23,084 nt of DNA from JAIVGV01 sp035295985 (GTDB lineage Bacteria; Acidobacteriota; Blastocatellia; Pyrinomonadales; Pyrinomonadaceae): positions 1 to 23,084 of the forward strand of contig DATHBT010000060.1 of NCBI GenBank assembly GCA_035295985.1. The letters are read 5' to 3'. Both the position numbers and the translations under genes were made by a program. The stretch's first letter is position 1, and each line of letters opens with the position of its first letter. Below are positions 14,538-22,565 of the stretch, piece after piece. The notes beneath the pieces are model-generated. The model was not told where the DNA came from and did not search any database. It saw only the letters and a list, made by a program, of their open reading frames with translations.

Positions 14538-15212
14538 CTATTGCTGGTCGCGGATGATGAGCCACGTGCGGGGGCTGCTCTCGTCGGGGTTACGCCTGAA
14601 GACGGCCCCGCCGGAGTAAAGCGTCCCGTCCTCGAATAGCGCATCGGCCAGGTTGACCGCCACTTGGCGGACGTTGCCCACGGCCCCGTACCGGGGCTCA
14701 ACCAAGCTTTTAATCTCGTCGAAGTGGGCCGCCAAAGAGACGGTCGCCGACTCGCCGGGTTCCAGCCGTAAGGGTTCGTTCCGGCTCGTCATCGGCACGT
14801 CGTACCGCCGTCCGAGGAAGACATTCTGTGTGTTTACCGCGCCGGGACGGATGGGGTCGGGGAAGACGAAGTCGAGGCGGAGGTAGGTGATGGTTTTGTC
14901 CGACACGTTCTTAACCCTCACGCTCACGTCCCTGAGCCACGTCTCGTCGCCGTCAATTTCCTCACCGAACTTGATGGCTTTGCCTTTGAACTTCACGTCC
15001 CCGATCTCGACCGGCTCCTTGTTGTGGGCCGACTCCCTGATGATCCTCCTCCCGCCGCCCTGCGCGCTAATCGGGGTACCGCCGCCGCCCGCTTTGCTGC
15101 TCGCGCTCGACGACGCGTGAACCCACCCGGCGTGCAGGGTTAAAACAAGCATGTTCGCGAGGACGAGCGTCACCGTAATTTTGTGTTGGGAAGACTTGCC
15201 AGTGTTTTCCAT
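14538..15212 (-). CDS. Exported protein of unknown function, beta-rich
   Basis: The 224-residue protein has a hydrophobic N-terminal segment (about 12-33, ending GWVHASS) read as a signal peptide, then a Gly/Ser-rich linker. The body (about 65-215) has alternating strands such as LRDVSVRVKNVSDKTITYLRLDFVFPDPIRPG and LRLEPGESATVSLAAHFDEIKSLVE, resembling an immunoglobulin-like or other beta-sandwich fold. The C-terminus has GTLYSGGAVFRRNPDESSPRTWLIIRDQQ. No catalytic motif or cysteine pattern stands out, and I cannot name the family. The ATG is well supported by AGGAG eight bases upstream. It is the first gene of a two-gene unit with the EF-hand protein and has its own promoter at 15372-15401. 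Confidence 0.75.
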   Translation of the reverse strand: MENTGKSSQHKITVTLVLANMLVLTLHAGWVHASSSASSKAGGGGTPISAQGGGRRIIRESAHNKEPVEIGDVKFKGKAIKFGEEIDGDETWLRDVSVRVKNVSDKTITYLRLDFVFPDPIRPGAVNTQNVFLGRRYDVPMTSRNEPLRLEPGESATVSLAAHFDEIKSLVEPRYGAVGNVRQVAVNLADALFEDGTLYSGGAVFRRNPDESSPRTWLIIRDQQ

Positions 15213-15371
15213 CTTTCCACTCCTGTCTTGGTGAATGAGCAGACAACAGAAGCCCCGCGACCGGAGTCGTCAGTGGGCTGTGTAGTTACGTCTGCTTCAT
15301 GAGGCTGATGGAGCATTGCGGGACTTTCATCAACAGGTTTCGTGAGTGGCCGCCCGCGGTCGGCGCTTCGC

Positions 15372-15401
15372 CTTATACTCTTGATAGCTCATTAATGTCA
15401 A
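15372..15401 (-). promoter_or_regulatory. Sigma70-type promoter for the secreted-protein cassette
   Basis: On the minus strand, TTGACA (15401-15396) and TATAAG (15377-15372) are separated by 18 bases. The -35 box is a perfect consensus. The predicted start near 15364 gives a leader of about 150 bases before the ATG at 15212. Confidence 0.7.
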
Positions 15402-15474
15402 CGATTATTTGCAAGTTTCCCCGCAGTGCAAACCTCCGCAGCCCAAGGCCACGAATCGCAGCGAACCCTCCCGT

Positions 15475-15504
15475 TTAGACTTTAAACCTGAGTTCACGTA
15501 AACT
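15475..15504 (+). promoter_or_regulatory. Possible promoter for rseP
   Basis: TTAGAC (15475-15480) and TAAACT (15499-15504) are 18 bases apart. A transcript from here would start around 15511, after the first possible ATG of rseP, which favours the ATG at 15585 as the real start. Both boxes deviate from consensus. Confidence 0.4.
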
Positions 15505-15584
15505 CTCACATGCAACGGCCACCGCCCGCCGCGCTTCCAAACGCCAGCCAGCGGGGGATTTTCGGCCTTATCGAGACGCCTGAA

Positions 15585-16985
15585 ATGATCGAAAACATAA
15601 TCTACTGGGTCCTGCCCTTCGTCTTCATCCTCGGCACGGCCGTCGTGCTCCACGAGTTCGGCCACTTCATCGTCGCCAAGCTCCTCGGCGTGCGCGTCGA
15701 GACCTTCTCGGTCGGCTTCGGCCCGCGCCTGTTCGGCCGGCGCTTCGGCCCGACGGACTACCGCGTCTCACTCATCCCGCTCGGCGGCTACGTGAAGCTC
15801 GGCGGCGACGAGTCGAACGCGCCCGTGGAGGGCGCGGGCGAGTCGAACATCCCGGCGCGCGAGCGTTTCGATCTTCGGCCGCGCTGGCAGAAGTTCCTCG
15901 TGATGGTTGCGGGGCCGGCGATGAACATTTTGACGGCGCTCACCATCGCCTTCGTCTGGGCGCTCGCGAACGGCGTGCCCGTGCAGATCAACTCGCCCAC
16001 GGTCGAGCGCGTGCGCGAGGGCGGCGCGGCGCAGGCCGCAGGGATCAGGCCCGGCGACCGCATCGTCTCCTTCAACGGCAAGGACGACCCGACGTGGGAG
16101 CGCATACAGGGCGACGCGAGCCTGTCGCCCGAGCAGCCCATCCCCGTCACGGTCGAGCGCGAGGGGCGGCGCGTCGAGCTGACGCTGAAGCCGCAGAAGG
16201 AGACCATCGAGGGCGAGAGCATCGGCATCATGGGCCTGACGCCGACCTACACGGGCCTGAAAGTCCTCGTCAACGATCTGACTCCCGGCTGGCCCGCCGC
16301 CGAGGCCGGCTTGCAGGTGGGCGACCGCCTCGTCGCCGTCAACGGCGAGCCGGTGCGCGACAGCCAGGGACTCATCGAGCAGGTGCAGCGTTTCGGTAAA
16401 GAGCCGATACGCCTGACCTACGAGCGCAACGGCCAGCAGCAGGAGGCCGTGCTGACTGCGCGGGTCGAAGGCGAACGCGCGCGCATCGGCGTGCTGCCCG
16501 AGGACAACCCGCCCTACCAGCAGGCCGGGCTGCTGACGGCCGCGGGCTACGCGGTGCGCCGCAACGTCGAGGTGCTGCGCATGACGGGCGCGGCCTTCGG
16601 ACAGATTTTCAAGGGGCAGCGCTCGGCCCGCGAGTCGCTTTCGGGGCCGATAGGGATCGCGCGGGCGTCGAAGAACGCGGCGCAAAAGCTCGGCTGGACG
16701 GGCGTCTTCTGGATGCTCTGGGTCTTGAGCCTCAACCTCGGTATTTTGAATTTACTGCCGATCCCCGTCCTCGACGGCGGCGCGATCTTCCTGCTCGGCG
16801 TCGAATCCGTCTTAAGCTGGCTCGGCGTAAAGATGTCGATGACGGTCAGGGAGCGCATCCAGCAGGTCGGCTTCGTCTTCCTCCTCCTGCTCATGGGCTT
16901 CGTTATCACCAACGACATCCTCAAAGAGGCCTCCAACTACAACCGCTCCGACGAGCGACCGGCGGCCACGGCGCCGGCGAAGTAG
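15585..16985 (+). CDS. rseP: Site-2 intramembrane zinc metalloprotease RseP
   Basis: RseP cuts anti-sigma factors and leftover signal peptides inside the inner membrane, releasing the envelope-stress sigma factor. From ATG 15585 it is 466 residues and opens MIENIIYWVLPFVFILGTAVVLHEFGHF, the usual N-terminal helix with the zinc-binding HEFGH (His23, Glu24, His27). An in-frame ATG at 15510 would add 25 residues lacking membrane character; it cannot be excluded. Two PDZ domains follow (VERVREGGAAQAAGIRPGDRIVSFNGK and VNDLTPGWPAAEAGLQVGDRLVAVNGE). The second active-site motif NLLPIPVLDGG, carrying the third zinc ligand Asp, lies in the C-terminal membrane region, followed by a last hydrophobic helix. 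It usually follows dxr directly; here a reversed two-gene cassette stands between them. Its stop codon abuts a heptamer fold-back before ispG. Confidence 0.93.
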   Translation: MIENIIYWVLPFVFILGTAVVLHEFGHFIVAKLLGVRVETFSVGFGPRLFGRRFGPTDYRVSLIPLGGYVKLGGDESNAPVEGAGESNIPARERFDLRPRWQKFLVMVAGPAMNILTALTIAFVWALANGVPVQINSPTVERVREGGAAQAAGIRPGDRIVSFNGKDDPTWERIQGDASLSPEQPIPVTVEREGRRVELTLKPQKETIEGESIGIMGLTPTYTGLKVLVNDLTPGWPAAEAGLQVGDRLVAVNGEPVRDSQGLIEQVQRFGKEPIRLTYERNGQQQEAVLTARVEGERARIGVLPEDNPPYQQAGLLTAAGYAVRRNVEVLRMTGAAFGQIFKGQRSARESLSGPIGIARASKNAAQKLGWTGVFWMLWVLSLNLGILNLLPIPVLDGGAIFLLGVESVLSWLGVKMSMTVRERIQQVGFVFLLLLMGFVITNDILKEASNYNRSDERPAATAPAK

Positions 16986-17061
16986 GTTTCGGGTTTAAGG
17001 TTGCAGGTCTAAGGTTGAAGAAGCCCGGCCTTCCCAACCTCAAACCTGCAACTTGAAACCC
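16986..17061. repeat. Heptamer fold-back repeat, AACCT type, between rseP and ispG
   Basis: The arms 16991-17017 and 17035-17061 are reverse complements at 23 of 27 positions. Each reads as 7-base units (GGGTTTA, AGGTTGC, AGGTCTA, AGGTTGA on the left). The 17-base loop contains GAAG and CTTC that would extend the stem. The element begins at the base after the rseP stop and ends eight bases before the ispG ATG. Confidence 0.85.
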
Positions 17062-17069
17062 TGTTTGAG

Positions 17070-18179
17070 ATGAGACAGTCCAGAGCAGTCAAGGTCAGGC
17101 ACGTTCAGATCGGCGGCGGCGCTCCGGTTGTCGTGCAGTCGATGACGAAGACCGACACGGAGGACGTGGCGGGGACGGTCAGGCAGATCGAGGAGATGGT
17201 CTCCGCCGGCTGCGAGGTCGTGCGCCTCGCCGTCCCGAACAAGGAGGCCGCGGTCGCGCTCAAGGAGATCAGGCGGCGCGTGCCCGACGTTCCGCTCGTC
17301 GCCGACATACACTTCCACTACAAGCTCGCGCTGATGGCGCTCGATGCGGGCGTTGACAAGCTGCGGCTGAACCCCGGCAACATCGGCGCGCACGAGCGCA
17401 TCGTGGAGGTGGTGCGGGCGACGAAGGAGCGCGGCATCCCCATCCGCATCGGCGTCAACGGCGGCTCGCTTGAGAAGGATTTGTTGAAACGCTATGGCAC
17501 GGCCACGCCGGAGGCGATGGTCGAGTCGGCCCTGCGCCACATACGGATTCTCGAAGACCTCGACTTCACAGACATCGTCGTCTCTTTAAAGGCTTCCGAC
17601 GTTCACCGCACGGTCGCGGCCTACCGGCTACTCGCCTCGCAGGTTGACTACCCGCTCCACCTCGGTGTGACCGAAGCCGGCACGGCCTTCGGCGGCACGA
17701 TCAAGTCGGCCATGGGCCTCGGCATACTCCTCCACGAAGGCATCGGCGACACCATCCGCGTGTCGCTCGCCGCCGAGCCGCACGAGGAGGTGCGCGTCGC
17801 CTGGGAGATACTGAAGTCGCTCGACCTGAGGAAGCGCGGCGTAACCGTCGTCGCCTGCCCGACCTGCGGCCGTCTCGACGTTGACAACTTCGTCGAGATC
17901 GTGACCGAGATCGAGCGCCGCCTCGCCCACATCGAGGAGCCGCTCCACCTCTCCATCATGGGCTGCGAGGTGAACGGCCCCGGCGAGGCGCACGACTCGC
18001 AGCTCGGCGTCACCTTCGGCCGCGGCGTCGGCATGATCTTCAAGAACGGCCGCCCGATGCGCAAAGTGGCCGGCGCGGACATCGTCGAAGCCTTCGTCGC
18101 CGAGACCGAAAAACTCATCGCCGAGGGCGCGGCCGCGCACGCGGAAGACGCGCCGCAACTCGTCACCATCGAGCGGTAA
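17070..18179 (+). CDS. ispG: 4-hydroxy-3-methylbut-2-en-1-yl diphosphate synthase (flavodoxin)
   Basis: IspG converts MEcPP to HMBPP, the penultimate step of the MEP isoprenoid pathway, using a [4Fe-4S] cluster. The 369-residue length is that of the standard single-barrel bacterial form. The N-terminal TIM barrel includes VQIGGGAPVVVQSMTKTDT (12-30), DIHFHYKLAL and LRLNPGNIG. The C-terminal domain has the cluster ligands Cys263 and Cys266 (VACPTCGR), Cys299 (MGCEVNGPGEA) and Glu306. The ATG at 17070 follows the repeat sequence without a clear ribosome site. The downstream 17-base hairpin probably ends the transcript. With dxr and uppS in the same block, the cluster concentrates isoprenoid supply and use. 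Confidence 0.97.
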   Translation: MRQSRAVKVRHVQIGGGAPVVVQSMTKTDTEDVAGTVRQIEEMVSAGCEVVRLAVPNKEAAVALKEIRRRVPDVPLVADIHFHYKLALMALDAGVDKLRLNPGNIGAHERIVEVVRATKERGIPIRIGVNGGSLEKDLLKRYGTATPEAMVESALRHIRILEDLDFTDIVVSLKASDVHRTVAAYRLLASQVDYPLHLGVTEAGTAFGGTIKSAMGLGILLHEGIGDTIRVSLAAEPHEEVRVAWEILKSLDLRKRGVTVVACPTCGRLDVDNFVEIVTEIERRLAHIEEPLHLSIMGCEVNGPGEAHDSQLGVTFGRGVGMIFKNGRPMRKVAGADIVEAFVAETEKLIAEGAAAHAEDAPQLVTIER

Positions 18180-18228
18180 CAGTTCGCGGAAGTTGCGGGG
18201 ATAACTCGGACGAGACAGGCAAAGCGCG

Positions 18229-18264
18229 AGGGGCGGCGATCTCAAACTTGAGATCGCCGCCCCT
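18229..18264. terminator. Strong hairpin terminator after ispG, convergent with the FG-GAP gene
   Basis: Bases 18229-18245 and 18248-18264 are perfect reverse complements of 17 bases (AGGGGCGGCGATCTCAA), effectively a 16-pair stem with a four-base loop. It lies 50 bases after the ispG stop and 53 bases beyond the stop of the opposing gene. There is no long T-tract, so action in both directions is an inference. Confidence 0.75.
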
Positions 18265-18316
18265 TCGTCGTGCCGGGCTAAGAGACGGGCTGAGCGGCCG
18301 GGTCAGGGCCGACGTT

Positions 18317-20494
18317 TCAGGGGGAGCCGAGGCCGGGGGGGTTGATCAGGACGGCGGCCCTGTTGCTTGTCAGCGACCCCCTGCTGAGGCTCACCCGGAT
18401 GTTTCCGCCGAAGTTGGCTAGGCCGTCCGGCAGTCTCACCACGATCTGAGTCATCCAGTCGATGCCCGGAACGTCGCCCCTGTACTCGACAGGGAGCTGG
18501 TAAACCGTGCCCTGTGGGTCTTCGGCCTTGACGGTCAGGGTGTCGGGGCTCTCGTTGGGCGCGAGCTTAGCGCGGGCGGCGAAGAGGGTGAGGCGCGTCC
18601 GCTTGTCCGTGCTGAAGTTGAGGTTGTTCGCCAGAGTGAACGGCTCGCGCATCATGGTCACAGAGTCGAAGGCGAGCGCGCGGTCGGTGAATGGGACGGT
18701 GAGCAGCACGGGCGCGTTTATGAAGGTCAGCGGGGCGGGCGTGCCCGTGAAGTTCATAACCACGTTGCCGCTGATGAAGTTCGACGAGACCGGGCCGCCC
18801 CCGGAGGGCGAAAAGTTGTAGCCGAATTTCGACGGCGTCATGAACAGGCTGAAATCGGGCGCGTACCGGAACGAGTAGTTGCCGGCCGCATCCGTGAATC
18901 CGACCTGCGTGCCCGTCCGGTTGCCGGCGACCGTCACCATCACGTCGGCGATCCCCGCGCCCGCCGGGTCGGTCACGCGGCCGGAGATGGTGAAGTCAGT
19001 GTAGGGTGACGGTGCGGGCGTCGGCGTCGGCGGCGGCGTGGGCGGCGGGGGCGAGCCGACGAAGTCGCCCGTCGCGTCCGCCGACAGGTTGTTGTATTCG
19101 CGGCTCGCGGGCGCGAAGACGGTGTTGAACTTTGACGGCGTGACGGTGTAGCTGCCGCCCGCCGGGAGGCCGCCGAAAGTGTACGCGCCGCTCGCGCCCG
19201 TGGTGGCGACGCCGGAGGCCGAGCCGCCGAGCGTGAGGGTGACGCCGTCGAGGCCCGCGCCCGCCGCGTTGCGCGCGACGCCGCTGATGACGAGCGTGCC
19301 CGCCTGGTTGAGCATCACGCCGACGACCGGGTTGTCCCTCGTGTGGTTCGCCACGGCGAGGTCTGCGCGGCCGTCGCCGTTGAGGTCGCGCATCGCGACC
19401 GACGAGGGGTTGGTGCCCGCGGGGAAGCTGGCCGCGGGCTGGAACGAGCCGTCGCCGTTGCCCGCCAGTACGCTCACCGTGCCGCTGAAGTTGGCGGTCA
19501 CGAGGTCGATCTTGCCGTCGGCGTTGAAGTCGCCGGAGGCGACCGACCGCGGGTCGGTGCCGACGCCGTAGTTAACCTCAGGCCTGAACGTGCCGTCGCC
19601 GTTGCCGACGAGTACGCTGACCGAGTTCTTTGACCTCTGGGAGACGAAGGCGCTGTTCTGGTTCGCCACGACGAGGTCGAGCTTCCCGTCGCCGTTGAGA
19701 TCGAGCGCGCGGCTGACGTTGGGGAAATGGCCGACCGGGTAAGTGACTGCCGCCGCGAAAGACCCGTCGCCGCGGCCGAGCAGCACGCTGAGCGTCTCGT
19801 CGTGGGTGTTGCTGACGGCGAGGTCTGCGCGCGAGTCGGCGTTGAAGTCGGCGGCCGTGACCCGGATGGGGCCGCGTCCCGCCGCGTATTGGGCCGCGGG
19901 CTTGAAAGTCCCGTCGCCGTTGCCGAGCAGCACGCCGACGTTCACGCCCGCGTTGTTGCCGACGGCCAAGTCCTGCCTGCCGTCCGAGTTGAAGTCGGCG
20001 GCGGCGATCCCGTGCGGGTTGCCGAAGACGGAAGTGTCGGTCGGTGCGGCAAACGTGCCGTCGCCGTGGCCGCGAAGGAGGCTGACGCTTGAGCGCCAGA
20101 AGTTCGAGACGGCGATGTCGGGCTTGCCGTCCGAGTTGAAGTCGGCGGCGACGAGCGAGAGCGAGCCGGTATGCGACCCGCCCGCGATGCTGTAGTGGGC
20201 CGCGGGCCGAAACGTCCCGTCCGCGACGCCGAGCAGCACGCTCACAGTGCTGTCGAAAGAGTTCGCCGTCGCGAGGTCTGGGACGTTGTCGCCGTTGAAG
20301 TCGTGGAGGATGACTTCGGCAGTCTCCTTGCCGACCGCGTAATCGACTTTCGTCGAGAAGGACTGCGCGGCGGCGGCGCAGGGCACCAGGAGCAGAAGGG
20401 CGAGCGCGAGCAGTGGCGAGCGGTTCGCGCGACAGGCGAGGCCGGCGGCGTCTCCTGCGCGGCGGGCTGCTCGTTTCGATTTTTGTGGGCGCAT
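18317..20494 (-). CDS. Secreted FG-GAP/VCBS repeat protein with carboxypeptidase-regulatory-like domains
   Basis: The 725-residue protein has an extended basic N-terminus followed by a signal peptide (about 26-44, ending CAAAAQ). Seven FG-GAP/VCBS repeats follow (about 45-400), each with an acidic calcium-type loop: DFNGDNVPD, DFNSDGKPD, DFNSDGRQD, DFNADSRAD, DLNGDGKLD, DFNADGKID, DLNGDGRAD, usually with LATAN/LAVSN and SVLLGNGDGTF. They should form a seven-bladed propeller. Two carboxypeptidase-regulatory/SdrD-like beta-sandwich domains come next (VISGVARNAAGAGLDGVTLTL; TISGRVTDPAGAGIADVMVTV), separated by a Pro/Thr-rich linker (PPPPTPPPTPTPAPSP). The last 150 residues are a beta-rich region of unknown family. 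The layout suggests a surface adhesion or scaffold protein. The AGGA upstream of the ATG supports the start. Confidence 0.88.
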   Translation of the reverse strand: MRPQKSKRAARRAGDAAGLACRANRSPLLALALLLLVPCAAAAQSFSTKVDYAVGKETAEVILHDFNGDNVPDLATANSFDSTVSVLLGVADGTFRPAAHYSIAGGSHTGSLSLVAADFNSDGKPDIAVSNFWRSSVSLLRGHGDGTFAAPTDTSVFGNPHGIAAADFNSDGRQDLAVGNNAGVNVGVLLGNGDGTFKPAAQYAAGRGPIRVTAADFNADSRADLAVSNTHDETLSVLLGRGDGSFAAAVTYPVGHFPNVSRALDLNGDGKLDLVVANQNSAFVSQRSKNSVSVLVGNGDGTFRPEVNYGVGTDPRSVASGDFNADGKIDLVTANFSGTVSVLAGNGDGSFQPAASFPAGTNPSSVAMRDLNGDGRADLAVANHTRDNPVVGVMLNQAGTLVISGVARNAAGAGLDGVTLTLGGSASGVATTGASGAYTFGGLPAGGSYTVTPSKFNTVFAPASREYNNLSADATGDFVGSPPPPTPPPTPTPAPSPYTDFTISGRVTDPAGAGIADVMVTVAGNRTGTQVGFTDAAGNYSFRYAPDFSLFMTPSKFGYNFSPSGGGPVSSNFISGNVVMNFTGTPAPLTFINAPVLLTVPFTDRALAFDSVTMMREPFTLANNLNFSTDKRTRLTLFAARAKLAPNESPDTLTVKAEDPQGTVYQLPVEYRGDVPGIDWMTQIVVRLPDGLANFGGNIRVSLSRGSLTSNRAAVLINPPGLGSP

Positions 20495-20776
20495 TAGGGG
20501 TAATTCCTGCGACGGCGGCGGACGCTGCCCCGGGGCGGGGCGGATCGCTGCGTCGTCGTTCCACGCCGGGGCTAAAATTTTTAGTAAAGCTTCGGTAGTG
20601 TCTGCGGAGTTCGGAAAAGTGGGGATGTGCAGCGAACGGGCTGCGCCAGCAGTTGAAGCGGCACGAGGGTCGGGGCCTCGAACAGAGTGCTAGTAAAACA
20701 TGCGGGGCGGAGAACGGCAACCCGCGAGGCGGCGGGCCGACTTTCCACGCGTCGCGGGCGATTCGCCGGGCCGCGT
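20495..20776. other. Intergenic region between holB and the FG-GAP gene
   Basis: I see no gene here. An AT-rich island around 20572-20590 (CTAAAATTTTTAG and following) stands out from the GC-rich surroundings and could carry the promoter of the FG-GAP gene on the minus strand, but no clear -35/-10 pair can be assigned. Confidence 0.35.
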
Positions 20777-21814
20777 TCAGGCGGCCACCATCGAGAGGAA
20801 GAGGGCGTCCGTTGCGATTTTGCGGTTGACGTTGACCGAGAGTTGAGCGCGCAGCTCTTCGACGAGCGAGAGCCAGCGGGCGGCGCGGCGGGTGTCGAGC
20901 GTGCGGGCCGGGCGGGCGAGGCGTTCGCGGAGGTCTTCGTTGACGATCTCTGCGTCTGGCGAGAGCGAGAGCAGCCAGGCGTCGTGGACTAGGGCGGTCA
21001 GCGTGTCGAGGTGCGCTTCGTACTCGTCCTTGCGCTTCGGGTCGTTCAGCTCTTCGGCGGAGCGGAGCAGGCGCGCGCGGTCGGGAGGGGCGGCGAGCAG
21101 GGCTTCGAGGACTGTGAGGGCGGCGTCGCGCTGCTCGCGGTAGGCGTCTAGGTTGAGTTCGAGCGCGCGCCCGAGCCGGCCGCGGGCGAGCCGCGCGACG
21201 AGTTGCGCGTCCTTGCCGGCGCGCTTGCGGTTCTTCGTCAGGTAGTCCTCGATCTCGCGAGGCGCGAGCGGGGCGAAGCGGACGATCTGGCAGCGCGAGC
21301 GGATTGTCGGCAGGAGCCCCGCGGGCCGCGCGGTCAGCAGGATCAGGTGCGAGGTCGGCGGGACTTCTTCGAGCGTCTTGAGCAGGGCGTTCGCGGCCTG
21401 CTCGTTCATCCGGTCGGCCTCCTCGAAGATGAAGACGCGCGCGCGCCCCTCCTGAGGCCGAAAGTTGCTCTCGCGCTCGACGGCGCGCGCCTGATGAACG
21501 GTGACGACCGACACCTCGCGGCGGACGAGCGCCACGTCCGGGTGCTCACTCCACGCGACAAACCTCTTCTTCTCCTCGTTGTCGGTCGGCGACGGCGCGA
21601 AGCGCGGGATGCGCTTGCACGCGGGGCACTCGTCGCAGGCTTCCGTCCCGCGCGGCCGGCGGCAGTTGAGCGCCTTCGCCACCTCGACGGCGAACAGCTT
21701 CTTGCCCACCGCCTCCTCGCCCGCGAAGATCATCGCGCCGGGGACGCGCCCCTGCGCGAGCATCCGCCGCAGCACCTCACGCGTGCGCTGGTTGCCGACG
21801 AGGCTGTCGAACAT
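20777..21814 (-). CDS. holB: DNA polymerase III delta' subunit (clamp loader)
   Basis: The delta' subunit is part of the clamp loader that places the sliding clamp on DNA. The 345-residue protein has the family N-terminus MFDSLVGNQRTREVLRRMLAQGRVPGAMIFAG, a P-loop GEEAVGKK (32-39), a zinc-type cluster Cys51, Cys60, Cys63, Cys66, an acidic box FIFEEADRMNEQAANALLKTLEE (128-150), and the sensor motif SRC at 173-175. In the P-loop the residue after the invariant Lys38 is Lys39 rather than Ser or Thr, in keeping with a delta' subunit that does not hydrolyse ATP. The gene starts 12 bases after the tmk stop, a common pairing, and is probably translated from the same message. Confidence 0.93.
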   Translation of the reverse strand: MFDSLVGNQRTREVLRRMLAQGRVPGAMIFAGEEAVGKKLFAVEVAKALNCRRPRGTEACDECPACKRIPRFAPSPTDNEEKKRFVAWSEHPDVALVRREVSVVTVHQARAVERESNFRPQEGRARVFIFEEADRMNEQAANALLKTLEEVPPTSHLILLTARPAGLLPTIRSRCQIVRFAPLAPREIEDYLTKNRKRAGKDAQLVARLARGRLGRALELNLDAYREQRDAALTVLEALLAAPPDRARLLRSAEELNDPKRKDEYEAHLDTLTALVHDAWLLSLSPDAEIVNEDLRERLARPARTLDTRRAARWLSLVEELRAQLSVNVNRKIATDALFLSMVAA

Positions 21815-21826
21815 ACGCGGTGACTT

Positions 21827-22471
21827 CTACCCTCTGCCTTCGATGAACGGCGTGACGATGTCGAGCACGCGCTGGTGGACTTCCTCGACCGGGCGCGAGG
21901 CGTCAACGACGCGGACGCGGTCAGGCTCTTCGTCCGCGATCCGCAGGTAGCAGGCGCGGACGCGCTCGTGGAAAGCCGCGTCCTCCGCCTCGATCTTGTC
22001 GCCTTCGGGGCGTTCGGGGCGGCGGCGCTGCTGGCGCGTGCGCTCGCGCGCCGTCGCGACGGGCAGGTCGAAGAGCAGCGTGAGGTCGGGCTTGAGGCCG
22101 CCGGTGGCGAGGTCGATGACGGCGGCGACGACGCCCGGCTCGAAGCCGCGGCCCGCGCCCTGGTAGGCGGCGGTCGCGTCGGCGTAGCGGTCAGTCATGA
22201 CGATCTGCCCGGCTCCGAGCGCCGGGCGGACGAGCGTGCGTACGTGCTGCGCGCGGTCGGCCGCGTAGAGCAGGAGTTCGGCCAGCGGATCGACCAGCGT
22301 ATCTGCTTCGAGCAGTACGTGGCGTAGCTGCTGGCCGAGCGGCGTGCCGCCCGGCTCGCGCGTGGACACGACCTCGACGCCGCGCTGTCGCAGGTGGCTC
22401 GCGAGCAGCCGCAGCTGCGTGGACTTGCCGCAGCCGTCGATGCCTTCGAATGAGAGAAACGCCGCGGCCAA
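21827..22471 (-). CDS. tmk: Thymidylate kinase
   Basis: Tmk phosphorylates dTMP to dTDP in the cytoplasm. The 214 residues contain the P-loop FEGIDGCGKST (8-18), REPGGTPLGQQLR (38-50), the DR motif of VMTDRYADATAAYQGAGRG (Asp94-Arg95), LFDLPVATARERTRQQRRRPER in the LID area, and the closing segment VVDASRPVEEV. The start codon is TTG at 22471; an upstream GGAG is about 11 bases away, so the exact start is less certain than the identity. The gene lies between hfq and holB on one strand. Confidence 0.95.
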   Translation of the reverse strand: MAAAFLSFEGIDGCGKSTQLRLLASHLRQRGVEVVSTREPGGTPLGQQLRHVLLEADTLVDPLAELLLYAADRAQHVRTLVRPALGAGQIVMTDRYADATAAYQGAGRGFEPGVVAAVIDLATGGLKPDLTLLFDLPVATARERTRQQRRRPERPEGDKIEAEDAAFHERVRACYLRIADEEPDRVRVVDASRPVEEVHQRVLDIVTPFIEGRG

Positions 22472-22565
22472 ATTTTTTCAGGCTCCGTTCGCGCGTGGTC
22501 TGGTGATGGGAGAAGGTGACTCTAACGTTTGCGGCTGCCAGTTCGGGAACTCACCGCGGTAATCC

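Larger units (their letters stand above)
15213..15584. other. Divergent intergenic region between the secreted-protein cassette and rseP
   Basis: This stretch is AT-richer than its surroundings and holds the minus-strand cassette promoter (15372-15401), a leader of about 150 bases for that transcript, and a weaker plus-strand promoter (15475-15504). No heptamer repeat, RNA gene or riboswitch was recognised in it. Confidence 0.55.

Noticed and set aside
15510..15584. The upstream ATG of rseP at 15510 as the start
   Set aside because: The added residues MQRPPPAALPNASQRGIFGLIETPE lack membrane character, and the possible promoter starts transcription at about that base. Kept as an alternative in the rseP entry.
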